Shown: in pieces, positions 23,602 to 31,791 of the stretch
How positions within the stretch are numbered: the stretch's first letter is position 1
How the letters are laid out: the number at the start of each line of letters is the position of its first letter
Source: Candidatus Chryseopegocella kryptomonas
Lineage (GTDB): Bacteria > Bacteroidota > Ignavibacteria > Kryptoniales > Kryptoniaceae
DNA length: 64,000 bases
Reading direction: 5' to 3'
Assembly (NCBI RefSeq): GCF_001536065.1
Contig: NZ_CZVW01000002.1
Span: 62,001 to 126,000, forward strand
Notes under the pieces: model-generated
What the model was told of the DNA's origin: nothing
Databases searched by the model: none
Seen by the model: the letters and a program-made list of their open reading frames with translations, nothing else
Translations under genes and position numbers: made by a program

Positions 23602-26600
23602 ATGAGGGTAAAATTTATTTTACTTGGTTTATTCTTATTGAATTTTGCTCTCGGGCAAAATTTAGAAAAGGTTGGGATAACAAAGATGGCGTTGGATAAT
23701 TTTGAATCTGAAATTGGGACTCCAATATGCGGGACAATCTTTTTGAACGATGAGGTTGGAAAGCGTGCGCTTGAAAACACAAGAATTTATAACCCCGAAC
23801 TTTATTCTTTGATGATAAAATCAACGATTGAAAAAACTACTCCTGTAAAAAGTGCTGACACTATCGGGACGAGAAGAAATTTTTATGTTTATAATCTTAC
23901 AACCGGGCAATTTGATTATATTGTTGCTGAGTTGAGGGCGATTGGAAATTTGACGCAGGTTTGGGTTGATACAACTGAATTAAGCAATGGTCATGTGAGC
24001 CAAGTTGAAGTTGATGCAATTTTAAATGCTCTTGAAAATCAAACTCCTTCAGCTTCAAGAGACCCAAACAAGGGAATTGTTTCGCTTGATCATCAATATT
24101 TTGGAAATCCGCCAAATAAAGATGGTGATGGTAAGACAGATTTTTTGATAACCGATATAAAAGATGGATGGCAACCGGGCGGAAGCTATGTCGCTGGATT
24201 TTTCTTTTCATGGGATCAAACTGATACCGCTGGGAGCAATAGAAGAGATATGCTTTACATTGTTTCATACCCGGGAATTTACTATAACAATACGAGAGAC
24301 CCACAAAGACCTCTAAGCACGCTTGCCCACGAATATCAGCATTTGATTCATTATAATTACGATAGAGATGAAGCAACATTTGTAAATGAAGGTTTATCCG
24401 AAGTTGCTGAGGTAATATGCGGTTATCCATTGAGAGTTCCTTTGAGATACTTTAATAACACAGATGTTCCGCTTTTTGATTGGAATAATATAAGTGGGAA
24501 TGTCCTTGCTGATTATGAAAGAGCTGCTTTATTTACGCTTTACTACACGGAGCAACTTGGGGACGATGTTTTGAAACAAATTGTTCAAGAGCCAGCTAAT
24601 GGTACCACGGGATATGACAATGTTTTTTCAAGAAAAGGAAAAAATTTTATACAAATTTTGACAAACTGGTTCGTTGCAAATTATCTCAAAGATAAAAATG
24701 TTGATCCAGCTTATGGTTATCTTTATCCAGTTCCTGGAACCCCGAAAGAAGCAAATTATCACAATGATCCGAATGTAAATGTGACAAATCAAAGCATTTG
24801 GGGATATGCGGTTGATTATATTGTCTTTGCTTTTGGTGAATCTTTGAAAGTTACATTTACCACAAGTTCATCGCTTGTTAAGATCAAGGCGATAAAACTT
24901 GGCTCATCTATAAAGCAAGTTGTTGATGTTCCGATTGGAACACAATTTCAAGTTCCGGAATTTGGAACGACAGTTAGCACTGTTGTTTTTGTTGTTATGA
25001 ACACTGGTCCGACAAATGCAACTTATTCATATACTTCTCAGGGAAGACAGGTTGCATTTTATGTTGAGACGGCTTATGATGATGGAACTCCGGACAGATT
25101 TGCAGGGCAGGCGAATTTTCTCGGATTTGGAAATAATAGTGTTGATTATGGTTGGGCTGTCAAGTTTATTCCGGAAGTTAGAACAAATCAACTTTTGTAT
25201 GCAAAGATACTTGCAGCGTTTGCACAGGAATTTTCCGGCTCAACTGTGCCAGCAAATGCTCCAAAAGATTTTTACTTCCATGTCTGGTCCGATAATGGAG
25301 GTCTTCCGGGGAATGACATAATCACGTTTTTGTTTTCAACTAATAGACCAGGTTATGATGGACAATTTTTGACAATTGATTTAACTCCTTACGCATCACA
25401 ACTTACGAATCTTGGGACAATTTACATTGGTTTCACTGAAAATGATACAATTGGAACTTATGTCGGAATGGACAGCACAACGAAGACAAATTACACTTAT
25501 GCTTTCTTTGGACCAACTCATCCAAACAATCCAAATCAATGGATTCCGATGGAGAATCTTCAAGTGCAAAGTGGTGGCACTTTGATACCGTTAAGGGGCT
25601 GGAATATGATGATGCGCGCTGTTTTTGCGTATATGGATACGACGAAGCCACAACTTATTGTTGGATTTTTCCAGAATCCAATTTTCAGCGAACAACTTGA
25701 TGTGTTTGTCGCAAGTCCGAGCAAATTGAACAAAAATAATTTATCAGGAACGCTGACGCAAGGTTCAAATGTGAAAACATTAAATTTCCAACCGGTTCCG
25801 AATTCAAATGAGAAAGTTTTCGTTGATAATAATGTAACACTGACATCAAGTGGAACGATTGAGATAAGGGTAAGAAGCACGACAAAATATGGATTTATTT
25901 ACTCCGACACGGCTTACACTTTCAATGTTCAGTTTCTGCAATCAGTATCGGGTGGTTATATAACTTCAACAGATGGAAAAATGGAAGCTGAATTTGGGCG
26001 TAATTCTTTGAAAGATAACATTTATGTAATTGCTTTTGCGGGCAATTCAGATGTTTTAAATGATGAAATTGAAAATTCCATAAGAACAAAGCTAAGTCAA
26101 ATTTACACATTAAGTCCCGTTGGATATGAATTGAATAAACCAGCGATCTTGAAGATTTATCTTGACCCAGCTAAAATTTCTTCAATTCCGCCCGAAGAAC
26201 TCGTGATTGCATATTGGGACGGGACGAAATGGGTTGGTTTGAATTCAACGGTTTCAAACTCGGGACAATTGATCAGTGCGGAGATCAACAAGCTTGGTCA
26301 TTTTATCGTGACCAGAAAAAGCGAGGTTACCTCGGTTGAAACCACGAGATCGGTTGAAATCCCGGATAAATTTGAACTCTATCAAAATTATCCAAATCCA
26401 TTTAATCCATCAACGAGCATAACTTTTGATCTTCCGAAAGATGAATTTGTCACTTTGAAAATTTACAATGTTATAGGGCAGGAAGTCAGAACACTTGTAA
26501 ATGAGTTCAGAAACGCTGGAAGATACACCGTCGTTTGGGATGGTAAGGATAATTTTGGAAAAGTTGTCCCGTCGGGAATTTACTTTTACAGGATGACCGC

Positions 26601-26643
26601 TGGGAGTTTTAATAAAACAATGAAAATGGTTTTGGCAAAATAA
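23602..26643 (+). CDS. Secreted zinc metalloprotease with T9SS sorting domain
   Basis: 1013 residues. A signal peptide (1-18, LLGLFLLNFALGQ) leads to a catalytic domain with the zinc motif His243-Glu-x-x-His247 (AHEYQHLIHY) and a downstream glutamate in FVNEGLSE (Glu263), a gluzincin-like layout. A Ca-binding-like GDGKTD is at 175-180. Beta-rich segments fill the middle. The last 85 residues are a type IX secretion sorting domain: ELYQNYPNPFNPS, then IYNVIGQEVRTLV, WDGKDNFGKVVPSGIYFYRM. The product should be secreted across the outer membrane and either anchored or released. Substrate is unknown. It follows a small exported protein and precedes an ASH-TPR lipoprotein with spacing of about 15 bases each, so the three are probably one transcript. 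Confidence 0.85.
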   Translation: MRVKFILLGLFLLNFALGQNLEKVGITKMALDNFESEIGTPICGTIFLNDEVGKRALENTRIYNPELYSLMIKSTIEKTTPVKSADTIGTRRNFYVYNLTTGQFDYIVAELRAIGNLTQVWVDTTELSNGHVSQVEVDAILNALENQTPSASRDPNKGIVSLDHQYFGNPPNKDGDGKTDFLITDIKDGWQPGGSYVAGFFFSWDQTDTAGSNRRDMLYIVSYPGIYYNNTRDPQRPLSTLAHEYQHLIHYNYDRDEATFVNEGLSEVAEVICGYPLRVPLRYFNNTDVPLFDWNNISGNVLADYERAALFTLYYTEQLGDDVLKQIVQEPANGTTGYDNVFSRKGKNFIQILTNWFVANYLKDKNVDPAYGYLYPVPGTPKEANYHNDPNVNVTNQSIWGYAVDYIVFAFGESLKVTFTTSSSLVKIKAIKLGSSIKQVVDVPIGTQFQVPEFGTTVSTVVFVVMNTGPTNATYSYTSQGRQVAFYVETAYDDGTPDRFAGQANFLGFGNNSVDYGWAVKFIPEVRTNQLLYAKILAAFAQEFSGSTVPANAPKDFYFHVWSDNGGLPGNDIITFLFSTNRPGYDGQFLTIDLTPYASQLTNLGTIYIGFTENDTIGTYVGMDSTTKTNYTYAFFGPTHPNNPNQWIPMENLQVQSGGTLIPLRGWNMMMRAVFAYMDTTKPQLIVGFFQNPIFSEQLDVFVASPSKLNKNNLSGTLTQGSNVKTLNFQPVPNSNEKVFVDNNVTLTSSGTIEIRVRSTTKYGFIYSDTAYTFNVQFLQSVSGGYITSTDGKMEAEFGRNSLKDNIYVIAFAGNSDVLNDEIENSIRTKLSQIYTLSPVGYELNKPAILKIYLDPAKISSIPPEELVIAYWDGTKWVGLNSTVSNSGQLISAEINKLGHFIVTRKSEVTSVETTRSVEIPDKFELYQNYPNPFNPSTSITFDLPKDEFVTLKIYNVIGQEVRTLVNEFRNAGRYTVVWDGKDNFGKVVPSGIYFYRMTAGSFNKTMKMVLAK

Positions 26644-26659
26644 AAATGGAGACAGAAAG

Positions 26660-27628
26660 ATGTTGAAAGTTTTCAAATCCCGAAATTTCGGCTTGTTAAG
26701 TTTTTTGCTTACTCTTTCTTTTCTCATTTTGTTTTCAAGTTGTAAGAAAGCAACGACAGGACCGAGCGAAACAATTTATATGAATGTTTCTCCAAGTGTA
26801 ATTGATTTTGGAGCTGTTGCTGTTAATTCTTTCAAAGAGATGAGGTTGATGATAAAAAATGAGAGAAATTCAAGTGGGAATTTGACCGGAAGTATAACCG
26901 TAAGCGGAGATGGTTTTTCTCTTATGAGTGGTTCTCAATTTAGTTTAGCGCCGGGCGAATCAATATATGTTTATGTGAGATTTTCTCCGACGGCGGGAGC
27001 AACATATAACGGGACGCTTTCAATAAGTCATAATGCGACGAATTTAAGTTCACCAAAGACAGTTCAATTAACAGGCGTTGGAGATGCGGTTATAAATCAA
27101 ATTATCTCGCTTATACAATCTGGATGGCAATCTTTCAGAAATAAAAATTACAACGATGCATTATCAAAATTTGATCAAGCTATTTCACTTGCCCGAACAA
27201 GTTCAAGATATGATAGTTTACAAGCTGAAGCTGAATGTGGTCGTGGATGGACGAGGGCATTTAATAGGGACTTTGCTCTTGCTAAAAACGATTTTTTGAA
27301 TTCACTTGCTCATCAAAGTGTTTCAACCAGTGTAAGTTTAAATTCAAAAGCTGGGCTTGCTTTTGTTCATCACGCGCTTAATGAATTCCCATCTGCTATA
27401 CAGAGAGCACTTGAAGTTTTGAATGTAAATCAGAATTATGTCTTTGAATATGATTCACGTATTTATTACAAACGACTTCGTCTTGTCCTTGCGCAGTCGT
27501 ATTATACACTTGGTGATTTTCAAAATTCCGCCCTTCAACTTGATATAATTGATCCCACAAACGCACCTCATTCAACAGATCCAACCGTGTTGCTTCGTCA
27601 GATTCAGGATTTATGGGGTAGAATATAA
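26660..27628 (+). CDS. Lipoprotein with ASH-type and TPR domains
   Basis: 322 residues. A lipoprotein signal ends at SSC (Cys28, LILFSSCKK). Residues about 40-135 form an immunoglobulin-like ASH/choice-of-anchor-D type domain (SPSVIDFGAVAVNS, FSLAPGESIYVYVRFSPT, SISHNATNLSSPKTVQLTGVG). Residues about 140-310 are helical TPR-like repeats (NYNDALSKFDQAIS, DFALAKNDFLNSL, YYTLGDFQNSALQL). No enzymatic residues are apparent. It is a likely surface or periplasmic scaffold, and the last gene of the run that starts with the flippase; a terminator follows. Confidence 0.75.
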   Translation: MLKVFKSRNFGLLSFLLTLSFLILFSSCKKATTGPSETIYMNVSPSVIDFGAVAVNSFKEMRLMIKNERNSSGNLTGSITVSGDGFSLMSGSQFSLAPGESIYVYVRFSPTAGATYNGTLSISHNATNLSSPKTVQLTGVGDAVINQIISLIQSGWQSFRNKNYNDALSKFDQAISLARTSSRYDSLQAEAECGRGWTRAFNRDFALAKNDFLNSLAHQSVSTSVSLNSKAGLAFVHHALNEFPSAIQRALEVLNVNQNYVFEYDSRIYYKRLRLVLAQSYYTLGDFQNSALQLDIIDPTNAPHSTDPTVLLRQIQDLWGRI

Positions 27629-27634
27629 AATGTT

Positions 27635-27662
27635 AAGGCGAGCTTCGGCTCGCCTTTATTTT
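27635..27662 (+). terminator. Rho-independent terminator with UUCG loop
   Basis: Stem AAGGCGAGC (27635-27643) with GCTCGCCTT (27648-27656), stable TTCG tetraloop, then a T-rich tail. It closes the transcript ending with the ASH-TPR lipoprotein gene. Confidence 0.93.
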
Positions 27663-27726
27663 TTGATTTGAGTTTATTAATTTATTCTTGGTTGTTCTTT
27701 TAAAAATTAACTGTGGAGAAAGTCCA

Positions 27727-27972
27727 ATGTGTCTTGGAGTGCCGGGAAAGATAATAGAAATTTTTGAAGAAAATGGGCTGAAAATGGGAAAAGTTGATTT
27801 TGGCGGTGTTGTCAAAACCGTCTGCCTTGAATATATCCCGGATGCGCAGATTGGAGATTACACGGTCGTGCATGTTGGATTTGGGATAAGCAAATTGAAT
27901 GAGGAGGAAGCAAAAGAGATGCTTTATTATCTTGAAAAAATGGGATTTTTGAAAAGTGAGCTTGGAGATTAA
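27727..27972 (+). CDS. hypC: Hydrogenase maturation chaperone HypC
   Basis: 81 residues from ATG 27727 (earlier in-frame starts add residues before the required N-terminus). HypC carries the iron with HypD and hands it to the large subunit of [NiFe] hydrogenase. The strict MCLGVPGKI start, with Cys2, is present, followed by an OB-like barrel ([26 protein letters not shown]). First of the run hypC-hypD-hypE. A weak GGAG ribosome site lies upstream. Confidence 0.95.
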   Translation: MCLGVPGKIIEIFEENGLKMGKVDFGGVVKTVCLEYIPDAQIGDYTVVHVGFGISKLNEEEAKEMLYYLEKMGFLKSELGD

Positions 27973-27974
27973 AA

Positions 27975-29069
27975 ATGAGGTTCATTGATGAATACAGGGA
28001 TTTAAAACTTGTTCAAGCTTATGTTGAAAAAATTCATGAGATAACGACGCGTGAGTGGACGATTATGGAAATTTGCGGTGGTCAAACTCATACGATTATA
28101 AAGTATGGAATTGATGAAATGTTGCCTGATAAAATTAACATTGTTCATGGTCCAGGATGCCCCGTCTGTGTCACACCTCTTGAAATAATTGATAAGGCAA
28201 TTGAAATTGCTTCAACTCCTGGGGTTATATTCTGTTCGTTTGGAGATATGTTAAGAGTTCCGGGTTCAAAGAAAGATTTATTCACTGTTAAATCGGAAGG
28301 GGCAGATGTGAGGATTGTTTATTCTCCACTTGATGCAGTTAAAATTGCGATAAAAAATCCGGATAAAAAAGTTGTTTTCTTTGCAATTGGTTTTGAGACA
28401 ACTGCGCCAGCAAATGCGATGGCTGTTTGGAGAGCAAAGGAGCTTGGATTAAAAAATTTCTTCGTCCTTGTTTCTCATGTCCGTGTTCCACCAGCTATGA
28501 TTACAATTCTTGAATCGCCCTGGAATATGATAAATGGTTTCATCGCCGCAGGTCATGTCTGCACTGTGATGGGATACGAAGAATATGAGCCAATAGCGAA
28601 AAAATATAAAGTTCCGATTGTCGTAACTGGATTTGAGCCGGTTGATATTTTGCAGGGGATTTTTATGCTGATTAAACAACTTGAAGAAGGTCGTTATGAG
28701 GTTGAAAATCAATATACTCGTTCCGTAAGGCGCGAGGGCAACATCCCGGCGAAGCAGTTGATATTTAAAGTTTTTGAAATTGCTGATATGAAATGGCGTG
28801 GGATAGGTTTAATTCCGCAAAGTGGGTTTAAATTGAAAAAAGAATTTGAAGAGTTTGACGCAGAAAAAGTTTTTTCAACGGTTGCAGATATTAACACAGA
28901 AGAATCGCAAATTTGTATAAGTGGCTATGTTCTTCAAGGTGTGAAAAAGCCAAGTGATTGTCCAGCTTTTGGAACTCTTTGCACGCCTTTAAATCCGCTT
29001 GGTGCACCAATGGTTTCTTCCGAAGGAGCATGCGCAGCTTATTACAATTATGGAAGATTAAAAACTTAA
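27975..29069 (+). CDS. hypD: Hydrogenase maturation protein HypD
   Basis: 364 residues. HypD holds a [4Fe-4S] cluster and, with HypC, builds the Fe(CN)2CO unit. Active cysteines in MEICGGQTH (Cys34) and [11 protein letters not shown] (Cys62 and Cys65) are present, and the cluster-binding cysteines lie in the C-terminal third ([26 protein letters not shown]). Starts two bases after hypC and precedes hypE by 13 bases. Length is typical. Confidence 0.97.
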   Translation: MRFIDEYRDLKLVQAYVEKIHEITTREWTIMEICGGQTHTIIKYGIDEMLPDKINIVHGPGCPVCVTPLEIIDKAIEIASTPGVIFCSFGDMLRVPGSKKDLFTVKSEGADVRIVYSPLDAVKIAIKNPDKKVVFFAIGFETTAPANAMAVWRAKELGLKNFFVLVSHVRVPPAMITILESPWNMINGFIAAGHVCTVMGYEEYEPIAKKYKVPIVVTGFEPVDILQGIFMLIKQLEEGRYEVENQYTRSVRREGNIPAKQLIFKVFEIADMKWRGIGLIPQSGFKLKKEFEEFDAEKVFSTVADINTEESQICISGYVLQGVKKPSDCPAFGTLCTPLNPLGAPMVSSEGACAAYYNYGRLKT

Positions 29070-29082
29070 CAAAAATTTTCAT

Positions 29083-30132
29083 ATGGCTTCGGAGTTTAAT
29101 TTAAATTGCCCAGCGCCACTTTCAAATTATGATAAAGTTCTTCTCGGACACGGAAGCGGTGGCAAATTAACTGCTGAACTTATAAAAAATATTTTTCTCC
29201 CCGCTTTTCAAAATCCATATCTTGCTGAACTCGGCGATCAAGCGATTGTAAATGTAAATGGAGTTAAAATCGCTTTTACAACCGATTCCTATGTTGTTAA
29301 CCCAATTTTCTTCCCGGGCGGGAATATCGGAGAACTTGCGGTGAATGGAACTGTTAATGATCTTGCTGTGGGCGGAGCAAGACCGCTTTTTATAAGTGCT
29401 GGATTTATACTTGAAGAAGGTTTCTCTTTATCTGAACTTTGTGCAGTTGTTGAGAGCATGAAAAAAGCCTGTGAAAGAGCCGGTGTGATTTTGGTTACCG
29501 GAGATACCAAAGTCGTTGAAAAAGGCAAAGGAGATAAAATTTTTATAAATACATCTGGCATCGGGGTAATTGAACACGATGTTGAAATTTCACCTCGTAA
29601 GGTCAAACCCGGAGATAAAATTTTGATAAACGGTCCAATTGGACTTCATGGCATTGCGATTTTATCAAGGCGTGAAGGGATAGAATTTGAAATAGAAATT
29701 GAAAGCGATACCGCACCGTTAAATTTTCTCGTTCAGGATATTTTATCTGTGAGTAAAAACATTCACTGGATGCGTGATCCAACTCGCGGTGGTGTTTCAA
29801 GCTCGCTCAATGAACTTGCTCAATCTTCAAATCTTGGAGTTGAGATATGGGAAACTGAAATCCCCGTCCCTGAGCCAGTAAAAGCAGCGTGTGAAATGCT
29901 TGGGCTTGATCCACTTTATGTTGCAAATGAAGGCAAATTAATCGCTGTCGTTGCCCCTGAAGATGCAGAAAAAGTTCTTGAAGCAATGCGAAATAATCCA
30001 CTTGGCAGGGAAGCAAAAATAATCGGTGAAATAACTGAAGAACATCCGGGAGTTGTCCTTATGAAAACCGCAATTGGTGGTAAAAGAGTTGTTGATATGC
30101 TTGCTGGAGAACAACTCCCGAGAATTTGCTAA
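29083..30132 (+). CDS. hypE: Hydrogenase maturation protein HypE
   Basis: 349 residues. HypE uses ATP to dehydrate a thiocarboxamide on its last cysteine to the thiocyanate that supplies CN to the hydrogenase iron. The C-terminal PRIC ends exactly at Cys349, as required. The PurM-like ATP fold shows GHGSGGKLT, NGTVNDLAVGGARP and DPTRGGVSSSLNE. hypF, hypA and hypB are not in the window, nor is any hydrogenase subunit, so these must be encoded elsewhere. It ends one base from a convergent gene. Confidence 0.97.
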   Translation: MASEFNLNCPAPLSNYDKVLLGHGSGGKLTAELIKNIFLPAFQNPYLAELGDQAIVNVNGVKIAFTTDSYVVNPIFFPGGNIGELAVNGTVNDLAVGGARPLFISAGFILEEGFSLSELCAVVESMKKACERAGVILVTGDTKVVEKGKGDKIFINTSGIGVIEHDVEISPRKVKPGDKILINGPIGLHGIAILSRREGIEFEIEIESDTAPLNFLVQDILSVSKNIHWMRDPTRGGVSSSLNELAQSSNLGVEIWETEIPVPEPVKAACEMLGLDPLYVANEGKLIAVVAPEDAEKVLEAMRNNPLGREAKIIGEITEEHPGVVLMKTAIGGKRVVDMLAGEQLPRIC

Positions 30133-30133
30133 T

Positions 30134-31612
30134 TCACTTAATCAAAATCATCTTTCTTGCGCTGGAAAAGTCCCCCGCTTGAATTCTGTAAATATAAACT
30201 CCGCTGGGCAATCCATTTGCTTTGAATTTTATCGTGTGAGTTCCTGCTTCAAAGACATCATCAACAACTGTGTTAATCTTCTTACCAGATAAATCAAAAA
30301 TTTCAATCTTGGCATTTGTTTTGAACGGCACTGAAAAAGTTATGTTCGTTTCTGGGTTAAATGGATTTGGATAATTTTGCGAAAGATCAAATTTAAATGC
30401 TTTTTCATCGTGAATCACAACACTTGTAATTGGCGAAATTGTCCTACCATAGACATTGCCATTTATCGGGTAAAATTCGCTATCTGGCGTAAAAGCAAAC
30501 TCAACTCTTGTCGTGAAAACAATATATTTATCATTTGCGTGAACTATAAAATTGCCCATCGGTGTTTTTCCATTGCTTGGTTCAAATATAACAAATTCAT
30601 CACTTTTTGGATTTAAAGATAGATCAAAAAAGCGACCTATAACGCCAGGATTATTTCCAAAACTTGTGCAAGCAAAAAGAATCTCGTCGTTATTGACAAA
30701 TGCGAAAGGTAAGACCCAGGCGTTTGATGTCACAAGCTGTTTTGGATTTGGAACTGTTCCATTTGGATTTACAAATCTGGCATAAATTTTCCATCCCGTC
30801 GCTTCTTCATCCGGAAATAAACAAATAAATTTCGTTCCATCGTAAACCACAAACAAAGGATTATCACTTGGTGCGGAAGTCCCATCAATCAGAAAACTCG
30901 GACCAATTGCTGAACCATTTTCACTTAATATCTGCCCCCAAACTTCAAAGTCATTATCATCGTTTGTAAAGCAAACAAGATACTTAGAATTACCATAAGC
31001 GACGGAAAATTCCTTTCTTGATGGGATATTTGAAATTTGGAATGAATTTTCCATAAATCCATCAGGTCGTATAAAGACACCTGTTAAGTAATTTGCTCTG
31101 CTTGAGGTTTTAATTATTGACACGAGAAAGTATTTGTTAAGATTCGGATTGAAATGAAGTGTTGAAACTCCGCCAAGATAGCAAGGGTAAGTTGAATCTG
31201 AATATAAATTGCTCAATTCAAATGTTTGAGCGTTGATGAAACGATATTTAATTCCTCCGTTTTCTCCATCTGTCCATACGACGAGAAAACGATCACCATC
31301 AAATGCGCATTGCGGTATCCCGTAGTCAAAGTTTTGTTTTGTTATTTTTGTTCTTCCTAAAACGATAGGATTGCGGATCAAAGAGTTGTCAATTTTTGAG
31401 TGGAATTGTGCAATTATCTCTGCTTCGCCAGTTGATAGTTCCTTGCGAAGCACGATAAGATATTTTTGTGAGTCATATGCTCCGGAAAGAGCAATTGTTG
31501 AATCAGAACTTGTTTCAATTGGGAATTCATTTCCAAGTGTTGGAACTTGTGAAAATGAAAAGTTGAAAATGAGCGCTAATGCTGTTAAAAATGAAAAAAT
31601 TTTTTCCTTCAT
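30134..31612 (-). CDS. Secreted repeat protein with T9SS sorting domain
   Basis: 492 residues. A signal peptide (about 1-21) is followed by repeated units with the pattern D-x-x-x-[FY]-[IL]-V (for example YDSQKYLIVLRKE, FDGDRFLVVWTDG, YGNSKYLVCFTND, YDGTKFICLF), suggesting a beta-propeller-like domain of about 370 residues. The last 90 residues are a T9SS sorting domain (LSQNYPNPFNPETN, IFDLSGKKINTVV, LPSGVYIYRIQ). No catalytic residues are recognised. It is a likely cell-surface adhesin or binding protein. It stands alone; the ccmF terminator lies upstream of it on the same strand. Confidence 0.75.
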   Translation of the reverse strand: MKEKIFSFLTALALIFNFSFSQVPTLGNEFPIETSSDSTIALSGAYDSQKYLIVLRKELSTGEAEIIAQFHSKIDNSLIRNPIVLGRTKITKQNFDYGIPQCAFDGDRFLVVWTDGENGGIKYRFINAQTFELSNLYSDSTYPCYLGGVSTLHFNPNLNKYFLVSIIKTSSRANYLTGVFIRPDGFMENSFQISNIPSRKEFSVAYGNSKYLVCFTNDDNDFEVWGQILSENGSAIGPSFLIDGTSAPSDNPLFVVYDGTKFICLFPDEEATGWKIYARFVNPNGTVPNPKQLVTSNAWVLPFAFVNNDEILFACTSFGNNPGVIGRFFDLSLNPKSDEFVIFEPSNGKTPMGNFIVHANDKYIVFTTRVEFAFTPDSEFYPINGNVYGRTISPITSVVIHDEKAFKFDLSQNYPNPFNPETNITFSVPFKTNAKIEIFDLSGKKINTVVDDVFEAGTHTIKFKANGLPSGVYIYRIQAGDFSSARKMILIK

Positions 31613-31754
31613 TATTTTTCCATCCTGAAAAATTTTAATTTGTTAAATTTCAATCTTGGGCTCAAGTTGAAGAACCCTTTTCACGCCCCGGACATAGCAC
31701 CTGAGATCAAGGTAGGATTTAAAAATGAGAAAAGCAAATTATGTGTGAGAATTG

Positions 31755-31785
31755 AAATAAAAAGGGGTGCATCAAAGCACCCCTT
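31755..31785 (-). terminator. Rho-independent terminator after ccmF
   Basis: Minus strand stem AAGGGGTGC (plus 31777-31785) with GCACCCCTT (31762-31770), six-base loop, then TTTTTATTT. It ends the ccm operon seven bases past the ccmF stop. Confidence 0.92.
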
Positions 31786-31791
31786 AAACTG

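Noticed and set aside
27688-27726. Longer upstream start for hypC
   Set aside because: HypC must begin MCLGVPGK with Cys2 for function, so the ATG at 27727 is the real start.
31613-31754. Moderately GC-rich gap with a small dyad before the surface protein gene
   Set aside because: The inverted repeat has almost no loop and no stable stem; no open frame or known riboswitch feature was seen.
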